Positions 1-6,920 of a DNA stretch of 64,000 nt are shown in pieces. Positions within the stretch are counted from its first letter, which is position 1, and every line of letters begins with the position of its first letter. Origin of the DNA: Mesorhizobium prunaredense (GTDB lineage Bacteria; Pseudomonadota; Alphaproteobacteria; Rhizobiales; Rhizobiaceae); the NCBI RefSeq assembly GCF_900156895.1, contig NZ_FTPD01000006.1, positions 248,001-312,000 on the forward strand. Reading direction: 5' to 3'. Below the pieces are notes generated by a model. That model was not told the origin of the DNA and searched no databases. It saw only the letters and a list, made by a program, of their open reading frames with translations. Both the position numbers and the translations under genes were made by a program.

Positions 1-348
1 GGCGACGAAGCCGTCGAAAATCGCCCGGTGACCGGCGCCTTCCTCGGCCTTGGCGCGCAATGCCGCCAGCCTTTCGTCATAGGACGAATTGCGCTCACGC
101 AGGCGCTCGCGAAACACCAGTTGCAGGCTGGTGAAGCCGTCGAAGCCGAGTTGCTGGGCGAAGCGGATCAAGGTCGAAGGCTGAACGCCGGCGGAGGCGG
201 CGATGCTGGCGGCGGTGCCGAAGGCAATATCGTCGGGATTGTCGAGCGCATAGGCAGCGATCTGCGCGATACGCTTGGGCAGGCTCTGGCGCCGTTCCAG
301 GATCGTCGTACGCAACGTCTCGAAATCGCGGGGCACCCGTTCGTCCAT
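1..348 (-). CDS. RpiR/MurR-family transcriptional regulator, N-terminal part (cut by window edge)
   Basis: The 116 visible residues form the N-terminal helix-turn-helix domain of an RpiR-type repressor. The stretch AFGTAASIAASAGVQPSTLI followed by RFAQQLGFDGF is typical of this family, in which a C-terminal SIS domain (outside the window) binds a sugar phosphate. The start at 348 gives MDERVPRDF. It diverges from a Gfo/Idh/MocA dehydrogenase gene, an arrangement seen in rhizobia next to iolR-iolCDEB, so this may be IolR, the repressor of myo-inositol catabolism, with iolC and the rest lying to the left. That identity is an inference; other RpiR proteins regulate other sugar pathways. Confidence 0.85.
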   Translation of the reverse strand, partial: MDERVPRDFETLRTTILERRQSLPKRIAQIAAYALDNPDDIAFGTAASIAASAGVQPSTLIRFAQQLGFDGFTSLQLVFRERLRERNSSYDERLAALRAKAEEGAGHRAIFDGFVA

Positions 349-439
349 AGTCGCTCCGCCTAGGTCCATCAGTCGATGCCGTGTGATGCCCCATCATAGC
401 GAGCCTGTGCAAGAAGGCCATAAAAAATGAGCCATGCGT

Positions 440-460
440 TCCATTTCTGGAGAAAATGGA
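440..460. promoter_or_regulatory. Inverted repeat in the RpiR/dehydrogenase divergent promoter, candidate operator
   Basis: Arms TCCATTT and AAATGGA (7 bp) flank a 7-base centre; inside it TTTCT-GG-AGAAA is also symmetrical. It is the clearest dyad in the 154-bp region between the two divergent starts, lying 92 bp upstream of the regulator start and 43 bp upstream of the dehydrogenase start, where a repressor could control both. The assignment to the RpiR protein is an inference. Confidence 0.4.
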
Positions 461-502
461 CTAATTCATCCACACAACCTTTCTGGCAGCGGAGACAAGG
501 AA

Positions 503-1612
503 ATGGTCGGAGTCGGTCTTATCGGCACGGGGTTCATGGGCAAGTGCCACGCTATCGCCTGGAACGCGGTCGGCACCGTCTTTCCGGACGTGGCCAAGCC
601 TAGGCTGGTCCATCTCGGCGAGCTCAGTGACGACCTTGCCAAGCGCCGGGCGACCGAGTTCGGCTTCGCCAAGGGCTCCGGCGACTGGCGCGCCGTCGTC
701 AACGATCCGAACGTCGATATCGTCTCGCTGACCACGCCGAACCAGTTCCACCCGGAGATGGCCATCGCCATCCTCGAAGCTGGCAAGCATCTGTGGTGCG
801 AAAAACCGATGGCGCCGAGCTTTGCCGAGGCGCAAGCCATGGCGGCGGCGGCGCAAAAATCCGGTAAGGTGGCCGCGCTCGGCTATAATTATATTCAGAA
901 TCCGGCGATCCGCCATATAGGTGCGCTGCTCGACGAGAAGATGATCGGTGAAGTCAACCATCTGCGCATCGAGATGGACGAGGATTTCATGGCCGACCCG
1001 GAGGCGCCGTTCTTCTGGAAGCACGAGGCGGCGTCCGGTTACGGCGCGCTCGATGATTTCGCCGTGCATCCGCTGTCGCTGGTCTCGGTGCTGTTCGGCC
1101 GCGTCGCCCGCGTCATGTGCGACATGGCAAAACCCTATGCCGATCGCCGCGTCGCATCAGGCGGGCGTCGCGCGGTCGAGACCTACGACATCGCCAGCGT
1201 GCTGATGCATCTCGAAAACGGCATTGCCGGCACACTGCTGGTCAACCGTTCGGCCTGGGGCCGCAAGGGCCGGATCGCCATCCAGGTCTTCGGCTCGAAG
1301 GGCTCGATCCTGTACGACCAGGAGAGGATGAACGAGTTCCAGCTTTACCTGACATCCGACCGCCCGACCGAGCAAGGCTATCGCACCATCCTGGTGGCGC
1401 CGCATCACAAGCCCTACGACGCCTTCCTGCCGGCGCCCGGCCACGGTCTCGGCTTCAACGATCTCAAGATCATCGAATGCCGCGAGCTTTTGACGCGGCT
1501 GGCCGGCAAGCCGGCGCGGATCATCGATTTCGGCGAAGGACTCGAAATCGAGCGCACCGTGCATGCCATGGCGCGCTCATTCGAGGAACAGCGCTGGGTC
1601 GCGGTGCGGTAG
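503..1612 (+). CDS. Gfo/Idh/MocA-family NAD(P)-dependent oxidoreductase
   Basis: 369 residues. The N-terminal Rossmann motif is VGLIGTGFMGKCHA, followed around residue 95 by the family motif CEKPMA (Lys-Pro of the catalytic/nicotinamide region); the C-terminal alpha/beta domain follows. Members oxidise or reduce sugars and inositols, for example inositol 2-dehydrogenase and scyllo-inositol dehydrogenase. The start at ATG 503 is preferred because GGAGACAAGGAA lies just upstream; an upstream in-frame ATG at 434 has no good ribosome site and would run through the dyad at 440-460. Divergence from an RpiR regulator suggests a sugar- or inositol-induced enzyme. A scyllo-inositol dehydrogenase role (as proposed for a gene beside iolR in Sinorhizobium) is possible but not shown by sequence alone. 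Confidence 0.85.
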   Translation: MVGVGLIGTGFMGKCHAIAWNAVGTVFPDVAKPRLVHLGELSDDLAKRRATEFGFAKGSGDWRAVVNDPNVDIVSLTTPNQFHPEMAIAILEAGKHLWCEKPMAPSFAEAQAMAAAAQKSGKVAALGYNYIQNPAIRHIGALLDEKMIGEVNHLRIEMDEDFMADPEAPFFWKHEAASGYGALDDFAVHPLSLVSVLFGRVARVMCDMAKPYADRRVASGGRRAVETYDIASVLMHLENGIAGTLLVNRSAWGRKGRIAIQVFGSKGSILYDQERMNEFQLYLTSDRPTEQGYRTILVAPHHKPYDAFLPAPGHGLGFNDLKIIECRELLTRLAGKPARIIDFGEGLEIERTVHAMARSFEEQRWVAVR

Positions 1613-1929
1613 CGACCCGCAATCCGAGCCTCGACGCCACCCATGCCAGGGCAAGGGAGAGCTTGTGTTGGAGAGTGCCAATTGTCGATATTGACGCTGC
1701 CCCTCATTGCCCTGCCGGGCCTTTCTCCCCGTAAACGGGGAGAAAGAAGCTGACCGCCCCTCGGCGCCCTTCCTGCTACGCTTGAAGTTGGCGAAACCGT
1801 GGACAACGGCATCTTTCTCCCCGTCACTATACGGGGAGAAATGCCCGGCAGGGCAATGAGGGGCGGCGCCGGCCTTTCAAAGCCAAGCAGCAAGGTAGCA
1901 ACCGCCCGCAAAATTCCGTGCCAACCGCT
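1613..1929. other. Intergenic region occupied by a repeat element
   Basis: No gene is seen in these 317 bases between the ends of the convergent dehydrogenase and DAHP synthase genes. About half is the 166-bp inverted-repeat element at 1699-1864; the rest has no recognisable structure. Confidence 0.7.
1699..1864. repeat. 166-bp element with 22-bp perfect terminal inverted repeats and internal hairpins
   Basis: The ends are exact 22-bp inverted repeats (1699-1720 and 1843-1864, beginning GCCCCTCATTGCC). Just inside each end is a second small palindrome, TTTCTCCCCGT...ACGGGGAGAAA, so the element is a nested set of hairpins. There is no open reading frame of note within it. Such non-coding elements are dispersed in many rhizobial genomes; only this copy is in the window. 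It sits between two convergent genes and may also act as a bidirectional terminator. Confidence 0.75.
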
Positions 1930-3021
1930 TCAGGCGGCTCCCGGACGGCTGGCGATTAGGGCGCGTCGCGCCGACCGGCGCCGCTCGACAGCGTCGGCAA
2001 GGCCGTGCAGCACCGTCTCGGTGGTTGTCCAGTCGATGCAGCCATCGGTGATGCTCTGGCCATAGACGAGCGGCTTGCCGGGCATGACCTCCTGCCGGCC
2101 GGCGACGAGGTTGCTCTCGATCATGACGCCGATGATGCGTTCGTCGCCTGCCGCGACCTGGCCCGCGACGTCGGCCGCCACCATCGGCTGGTTCTCCGGC
2201 TTCTTGTTGCTGTTGGCGTGGCTGACGTCGATCATCAGCCGTGGTGCTACGCCGATCCGGCCGAGTTCCGCGCAGGCGGCAGCTATGCTCGTTGCGTCAT
2301 AGTTCGGCACAATGCCGCCGCGCAGGATAACGTGGCATTCCTGGTTGCCGGTGGTCGTCGCGATGGCGCTGCGCCCGCCCTTCGTCACCGCCATGAAATG
2401 ATGCGGCTGGGCGGCGGACTTCACCGCCTCGGCGGCGATCCGCAAATTGCCGTCGGTGCCGTTCTTGAAGCCGACCGGGCAGGACAGGCCGGATGCCAGT
2501 TCGCGATGGATCTGGCTCTCTGTCGTGCGCGCGCCGATCGCACCCCAGGCGACGAGGTCGGCAATGTATTGCGGGGTGGCCATGTCGAGGAATTCCGTCG
2601 CCGCCGGAAGGCCAAGATTGTTGACCGCGGAGAGCACGTTGCGGGCCATCCGCAGGCCCTTGTCGATGTTGAAGCTGCCGTCGAGGTCGGGATCGTTGAT
2701 CAGGCCCTTCCACCCAACCGTCGTGCGCGGTTTCTCGAAATACACGCGCATCACGATCTCCAGCCGGTCCGACAGGCTCTCGCGCAGCGCCACTAGCCGG
2801 CTGGCATAGTCGACGGCAGCAATCGGGTCGTGGATCGAACAGGGGCCGACGACGACGACCAGCCGATCGTCGGCGCCGGTCAGCACGGCGTGGATAACGT
2901 TGCGTGACGCTGCAACGGTGCGCGTCGCCGTCAGCGTGCGCGGTATCTCCCGCATCACGTCGTCCGGCGTACTCAGCTCTCGGATTTCCTTGACCCGAAG
3001 ATCATCTGTGGTGGTCAACAC
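1930..3021 (-). CDS. aroG: 3-deoxy-7-phosphoheptulonate (DAHP) synthase, class I
   Basis: 363 residues, normal for the class I (AroF/G/H type) enzyme that condenses phosphoenolpyruvate and erythrose 4-phosphate, the first step of aromatic amino acid synthesis. Diagnostic segments are VVVGPCSIHDP near residue 60, KPRTTVGWKG, and HHFMAVTKGGRSAI with TTGNQECHVILRGG in the second half. The start is GTG at 3021, with AGGAG about ten bases upstream; a TTG follows immediately at 3018. The gene is preceded by a leader peptide and terminator hairpin (see 3110-3187 and 3066-3085), so its expression is probably set by attenuation in response to charged aromatic tRNAs. Which amino acid inhibits the enzyme cannot be told from the sequence; aroG is used as a generic symbol. 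Confidence 0.95.
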   Translation of the reverse strand: MLTTTDDLRVKEIRELSTPDDVMREIPRTLTATRTVAASRNVIHAVLTGADDRLVVVVGPCSIHDPIAAVDYASRLVALRESLSDRLEIVMRVYFEKPRTTVGWKGLINDPDLDGSFNIDKGLRMARNVLSAVNNLGLPAATEFLDMATPQYIADLVAWGAIGARTTESQIHRELASGLSCPVGFKNGTDGNLRIAAEAVKSAAQPHHFMAVTKGGRSAIATTTGNQECHVILRGGIVPNYDATSIAAACAELGRIGVAPRLMIDVSHANSNKKPENQPMVAADVAGQVAAGDERIIGVMIESNLVAGRQEVMPGKPLVYGQSITDGCIDWTTTETVLHGLADAVERRRSARRALIASRPGAA

Positions 3022-3065
3022 GGCTTTCTGCTCCTGGTTGGGAGACCTGCCGGCTGAAACAAAAA

Positions 3066-3085
3066 AGCCGCCAGGTCTGGCGGCT
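3066..3085 (-). terminator. Attenuator hairpin upstream of DAHP synthase
   Basis: On the minus strand AGCCGCCA pairs with TGGCGGCT around a 4-base loop and is followed at once by a run of T residues (about TTTTTTGTTT). It lies 45 bp upstream of the DAHP synthase start and 24 bp past the leader peptide stop. The upstream arm GCCGCCAG can pair instead with CTGGCGGC in the leader peptide codons (plus-strand 3132-3139), giving a mutually exclusive antiterminator of 8 perfect base pairs. This is the classical architecture of a Trp/Phe-type attenuator. Confidence 0.85.
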
Positions 3086-3109
3086 GTTCGGATGTTGTTG
3101 CTGCAATCT

Positions 3110-3187
3110 TCAGATCGAGCGCAATCCTCCCGCCGCCAGCGAGCTGCCGTAGCTAAAGTACCAGAACGAGGCGGTCAGGTGGATCAT
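3110..3187 (-). CDS. Aromatic leader peptide of the DAHP synthase attenuator (25 codons)
   Basis: A 25-codon reading frame starting MIHLTAS and containing Phe-Trp-Tyr-Phe-Ser-Tyr at codons 8-13: five aromatic codons in six. A promoter-like pair sits directly upstream (see 3194-3222) and places the expected transcription start at or next to the A of the ATG, so translation would be leaderless; there is no real Shine-Dalgarno site. Ribosome stalling at the aromatic codons would leave segment 2 (3132-3139) free to pair with the terminator's upstream arm and allow readthrough into the synthase gene; fast translation would cover segment 2 and allow termination. A leaderless Trp leader peptide is established for trpE(G) of Sinorhizobium meliloti; here all three aromatic residues appear to be sensed. 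Confidence 0.8.
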   Translation of the reverse strand: MIHLTASFWYFSYGSSLAAGGLRSI

Positions 3188-3193
3188 GCCAGC

Positions 3194-3222
3194 CCTATAG
3201 CCGAAGCCAGGGTGCTTGTCAC
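3194..3222 (-). promoter_or_regulatory. Predicted promoter of the DAHP synthase leader transcript
   Basis: On the minus strand GTGACA (3222-3217) and TATAGG (3199-3194) are separated by exactly 17 bp, a sigma-70 type spacing. The +1 expected about seven bases past the -10 element falls at about 3187, the A of the leader-peptide ATG. Confidence 0.55.
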
Positions 3223-3320
3223 GCGTCTAGGCGAGATTGGGGAACAGGTCTTCTCCGTCCTGAAGCGCACCGCCTCCTTGCCTCGGGTCGCTTAAGGCCC
3301 AACATGCTGCGCCAAGCGGT

Positions 3321-3743
3321 TCATGCAGTCCAGGGATTGAAGAGTTCGATCTCAAAGCCTTCGAAATCGTTGGTATTGCGCGTTGCCAAGGTGAGCTCCT
3401 GCGCAATCGCGGTGGCTGCAATCAGGCCGTCCATCGACGACAGACCGCGACCGCGGCGCTTCGCAAGGCCCATCAGGTCTCCCCAGGCCAAGGCAACCGA
3501 TTCGTCCACAGGAAGAACCCTCTGTTCGAAGCGCTGAGGCAGGTCTTGAGCGAGCCACTGGGCCAGCGCCTCGCGTTTCCGGCCCTCATCCATGAGGGCG
3601 ACGCCGCGTCGGATCTCGGCGATCGACACAACGCTAATGAATGAGCGGTCCTCATCAAGCCCGTCCAGCCAGTCCAGAACGCGTGCGTTCGGCGCCAGCC
3701 TTGTCACCTCGGACAGGACATTCGTATCGAGCAGTAGCCTCAC
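3321..3743 (-). CDS. vapC: VapC-type toxin, PIN-domain ribonuclease
   Basis: 140 residues with the PIN-domain acidic set: LLLDTNVLSE at the N terminus (Asp), IAEIRRG (Glu) near residue 45, SSMDGLIAATA (Asp) near residue 103 and TRNTNDFEGF (Asn, Asp) near residue 120. Closest by eye to the FitB/VapC group that cleaves RNA in a Mg-dependent way. The start is GTG at 3743; GTGA overlaps the stop codon of the antitoxin gene by 4 bp, so the two are translationally coupled. All catalytic acids are present, so the toxin looks intact. Confidence 0.85.
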   Translation of the reverse strand: MRLLLDTNVLSEVTRLAPNARVLDWLDGLDEDRSFISVVSIAEIRRGVALMDEGRKREALAQWLAQDLPQRFEQRVLPVDESVALAWGDLMGLAKRRGRGLSSMDGLIAATAIAQELTLATRNTNDFEGFEIELFNPWTA

Positions 3744-4006
3744 AGCGGCAGATCACGCGGTTCGTCGCGCTGACGTTCAAGGTTGAGATCGGTGCCGCGC
3801 AGCGGCGACTCCAGCAGGAACTGCGCAAGCGTACCCTTGCGCACGGTCTTCCGCTGCCATTCCTCGACCGAGACCACAACCACGCTTGGTTTGCCGTTTC
3901 TGGTGATCGTCTGCGGCGAAGACTGCGCACGCTCGATAACCTCCGAGAGCCGGGCTTTTGCCCCAGCGACTGTCCAATTGGTATCCTCTTTGGGCTCAGA
4001 CAACAT
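3740..4006 (-). CDS. Phd/YefM-type antitoxin of the VapC pair
   Basis: 88 residues: an N-terminal DNA-binding part (TNWTVAGAKARLSEVIERAQ, followed by ITRNGKPSVVVVSVEEW, the Phd/YefM signature) and a C-terminal tail likely to block the toxin. The start at 4006 is chosen because GGAGGT lies eight bases upstream; a longer in-frame reading back to 4138 would run through the probable promoter. Just upstream (about 4014-4034) the minus strand carries two direct copies of ATGGTCA, which could be the autoregulatory operator. Gene order antitoxin then toxin with a 4-bp overlap is standard. Confidence 0.8.
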   Translation of the reverse strand: MLSEPKEDTNWTVAGAKARLSEVIERAQSSPQTITRNGKPSVVVVSVEEWQRKTVRKGTLAQFLLESPLRGTDLNLERQRDEPRDLPL

Positions 4007-4201
4007 TGCGACCTCCGTGACCATTCTGACCATCTTGACTATATGGGATTGGCGATACGGCGGCAACAGGGAGGGAGAGCGGTTTTCAGAGCCCGGGTGC
4101 CTGGTGAGTTCGGTCGAACCGATCACGGGCGTTGACATGATCGGGCCATCTCGGCCGACGCATGGCCGAGCTGCTTCTGAACTGAGTCTACTCGGCTGAT
4201 C

Positions 4202-4996
4202 TTATTCCGGCGAAGACCCTGCAATAGTTTGGTCGTAGTCGACCAGTGACCCGGTCATGACGCCCGACTGCGGGCTGATCATATAGCTGATCAGCCTGGC
4301 AAGCTGCGCCGGCTTCACCAACTGGCCCATCGGCTGCGCGGCCTCGGCCTTTTCCAGCCAGTCGTCCGGTGCGTCGTGCCATTTCTTCTGCACGATCGCC
4401 TCGCCCTCGGTATCCATCCAGCCGGGCAGCACCGCGTTGCAGCGAATGCGATTGCTGCGGTAGGCATTGGCGACATTCTTGGTCAGCGTCGCCAGTGCGC
4501 CCTTGCTCGACGAATAGGGCGCCAGGAACGACTGGCCGCAATGCGCCGACATCGACAGCACGTTGACGATCGAGCCAGGCGCCTTGCGGTCGAGCAGATG
4601 CGCCACCACACCCTGCATCAGGAAGAAGGGGCCGCGCACATTGGTCTGGAATATCTGGTCAAAAAGATCCTCGGAGGTCTCGACCAGTGAGCCGCGGGCC
4701 GAGGTGGCGGCAGCGTTGACCAGCGCGTTGACGGTGCCGAAATGAGCGATCGCGGTTTCGACGACCCGCTTGCAGTCGGCCACCACTGAGACGTCGGCGC
4801 TGATGAAGATGGCGTCGACGCCGTCTTTCGCAAGTGCGGCGACCGCCTTGTCGCCCTTCTCCCTGGAACGGCCGACCAGCGCCAGCGCCCGGCAGCCCTC
4901 GTCGGCCAGCGCCTCGGCGACGGCGAAGCCGATGCCTTGCGCGCCGCCGGTGACGATAGCGCGTGTTTCGGAATTGCGACCGGCGGAACCGTTCAT
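4202..4996 (-). CDS. SDR-family NAD(P)-dependent oxidoreductase
   Basis: 264 residues with the classical short-chain dehydrogenase features: TGGAQGIGFAVAE (cofactor-binding glycine motif, residues about 16-28), NAAA near residue 92 (NNAG equivalent), catalytic Ser in NVLSMSA and YSSSK (Tyr/Lys) near residue 160. It lies 23 bp downstream of iolG, the last gene of the ABC transporter operon on the minus strand, so it probably acts on the imported cyclitol or sugar or its oxidised product. The substrate cannot be read from the sequence. Confidence 0.85.
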   Translation of the reverse strand: MNGSAGRNSETRAIVTGGAQGIGFAVAEALADEGCRALALVGRSREKGDKAVAALAKDGVDAIFISADVSVVADCKRVVETAIAHFGTVNALVNAAATSARGSLVETSEDLFDQIFQTNVRGPFFLMQGVVAHLLDRKAPGSIVNVLSMSAHCGQSFLAPYSSSKGALATLTKNVANAYRSNRIRCNAVLPGWMDTEGEAIVQKKWHDAPDDWLEKAEAAQPMGQLVKPAQLARLISYMISPQSGVMTGSLVDYDQTIAGSSPE

Positions 4997-5019
4997 CGCC
5001 TTGCTCCTGTGCTTGATGG

Positions 5020-6021
5020 TCAGATTGTCTTGTCGAGGCGGATGGTCTTGCCTTCCCTCGCCGATTTCAGCGCCGCGTCCGCCAGCCTCAGCGCGACGAG
5101 CCCGTCCCCACCGCTCGGCGCCGCCTTCTTGCCTGACGTCGCCGCTGCGATGAAGGCGGCGATCTCGTTGGCATAGGCGTCGAGGTAGCGGGTCATGAAG
5201 AAGTCGTGCAGCGGCGGGCGCGTATAGCCCTTTTCATTGGCCAGCTCGATCGACACCGGCCGCTGGTTCTCGGCCGCAACCATGCCTTTCGAGCCATGCA
5301 CTTCGATGCGCTGGTCGTAGCCATAAGTGGCGCGTCGCGAATTGGAGATGATGCACTGCTTGCCGGAGGCGGTTTCGAGGATGACGCTGACGCTGTCGAA
5401 GTCGCCGGCCTCGCCGATCTTTTTGTCGACCAGCACCGAGGCATGGGCGCTGACCGCCACCGGCTCCTCGCCGAGCAGGAAGCGCGCCATATCGAAATCA
5501 TGTATGGTCATGTCGCGGAAGATGCCGCCCGAGCGGCCGATATAGTCGAGCGGCGGCGGGCCGGGATCGCGCGACGTGATGGTCACCATCTCGACCGTGC
5601 CGATGGCGCCGTCGTCGATCGCCTTGCGCACGGCGGCGAAATGCGGATCGAAGCGGCGGTTGAAACCGACCATCAAAGTGGCGCCGGCCTTGTTGACCAC
5701 GGCCAGGCATTCTTCCACTCTGCCGGCGTCGAGGTCGATCGGCTTCTCGCAGAAGATCGCTTTGCCGGCCTTGGCGAACCGCTCGATCAGATCGGCATGG
5801 GTGTCGGTCGGCGTGCAGATGATGACCGCATCGATATCCCCGGCTTTTTCGATGGCCTCGATGCTGCGTACTTCGGCGCCATAGGCCGAGGCCAGATCGG
5901 TCGCCGCCTTCTCGAAGGCATCGGCAACTGCGACCAATTTAGCCTGCGGATTGGAGCCGACGGCACGGGCGTGGACCTTGCCGATGCGGCCGGCACCGAG
6001 AAGAGCGAAGCGGAGAGGCAT
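5020..6021 (-). CDS. iolG: Inositol 2-dehydrogenase-type Gfo/Idh/MocA oxidoreductase
   Basis: 333 residues, usual length for IolG/IdhA. The Rossmann motif is FALLGAGRIGKVHARA; the family motif is FCEKPIDLD near residue 95, and the catalytic region includes the segment FRDMTIHDFDMARFLLG (Asp-x-x-x-His arrangement, residues about 170-186) seen in myo-inositol dehydrogenases. The enzyme oxidises myo-inositol to 2-keto-myo-inositol with NAD. It follows the genes of a sugar ABC transporter in the same operon, which supports inositol or a related cyclitol as substrate. A different cyclitol or an inosamine substrate (as for MocA) cannot be excluded. Confidence 0.8.
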   Translation of the reverse strand: MPLRFALLGAGRIGKVHARAVGSNPQAKLVAVADAFEKAATDLASAYGAEVRSIEAIEKAGDIDAVIICTPTDTHADLIERFAKAGKAIFCEKPIDLDAGRVEECLAVVNKAGATLMVGFNRRFDPHFAAVRKAIDDGAIGTVEMVTITSRDPGPPPLDYIGRSGGIFRDMTIHDFDMARFLLGEEPVAVSAHASVLVDKKIGEAGDFDSVSVILETASGKQCIISNSRRATYGYDQRIEVHGSKGMVAAENQRPVSIELANEKGYTRPPLHDFFMTRYLDAYANEIAAFIAAATSGKKAAPSGGDGLVALRLADAALKSAREGKTIRLDKTI

Positions 6022-6150
6022 GGGATTTCCTTTGAGGATTGTTCGAAATGGAAGTGCGTCTTTACTGCACCGTTCAGGGCGAGGCGCAGTAGATTTTCTT
6101 ATCGCCGCAGATCGGCGACGGGTCGACGACCCGCCGCGCCGGCATCCGAC

Positions 6151-6918
6151 CTAGCCGGCAAGTTCGGCCTCCCCGGTCTTGGCGCCGGTGATGTAGGAGA
6201 CGACGTCGTTGCCGTCGGTGTCCTGTTTGCGCAGATTGGCGACGATGCGGCCGCGCCGAAACACGACGATGCGGTCGACCAGATCGAACACCTGGCGCAT
6301 GTTGTGACTGATCAGGATCAGCGGCTCGCCATTGGCTTTCAGCGTGCGAATGATGTTTTCAACCTGCATCGTCTCCTGCACACCAAGTGCTGCCGTCGGC
6401 TCGTCCATGATGATGAGCTTGGACGCAAAAGTTGCGGTTCTAGCGATTGCCACGCACTGGCGCTGGCCGCCCGACATGTGGCGGATAGTATTGGAAAGGT
6501 TGGGAATCTTGACCGCCGTGCGGATCAGCGCTGCCTCGGTCGCCTTACGCATGAACTTGCGATCGAGGATCGAGAAAGGCCCGAGGTTGAAAAGCACCTT
6601 TTCGCGGCCGAGAAACAGGTTCGACGGCACGTCGAGATCGTCGGCAAGTGCCAGGTTCTGGAACACCGTCTCGATGCCCGCCTCGCGCGCCGCGATCGGG
6701 CCGGCGAAGTTCACTTCCTTGCCGTCGAACCAGACCCTGCCGCTGGTGCGCTGCTCGACGGCGGTGATCTGGCGCACGAAGGTCGATTTGCCGGCGCCGT
6801 TGTCACCCATGATGGCGACATGCTCGCCCTTGCGCAGCTCGAAATTCGCGCCTTCGAGCGCATGCACGCCGCCATAGTATTTGGTCAGGTTTTCGGTCTT
6901 CAGGACGATGTCTGACAT
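6151..6918 (-). CDS. Sugar ABC transporter ATP-binding protein
   Basis: 255 residues, a single ABC domain unlike the double RbsA. Walker A is GDNGAGKST near residue 40, the signature is MSGGQRQ near residue 146, and Walker B is KLIIMDEPTAA near residue 165. The start at ATG 6918 lies two bases after the permease stop, indicating tight coupling. It would power uptake by the membrane permease encoded upstream; with the binding protein and iolG the set resembles inositol importers (IbpA/IatA/IatP of Caulobacter). Substrate is inferred from the neighbours. Confidence 0.9.
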   Translation of the reverse strand: MSDIVLKTENLTKYYGGVHALEGANFELRKGEHVAIMGDNGAGKSTFVRQITAVEQRTSGRVWFDGKEVNFAGPIAAREAGIETVFQNLALADDLDVPSNLFLGREKVLFNLGPFSILDRKFMRKATEAALIRTAVKIPNLSNTIRHMSGGQRQCVAIARTATFASKLIIMDEPTAALGVQETMQVENIIRTLKANGEPLILISHNMRQVFDLVDRIVVFRRGRIVANLRKQDTDGNDVVSYITGAKTGEAELAG

Positions 6919-6920
6919 GA

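Noticed and set aside
4150..4170. Hairpin CTCGGCC/GGCCGAG between the SDR gene and the antitoxin
   Set aside because: No T-run in the SDR direction; could be a weak terminator but not supported enough to list.
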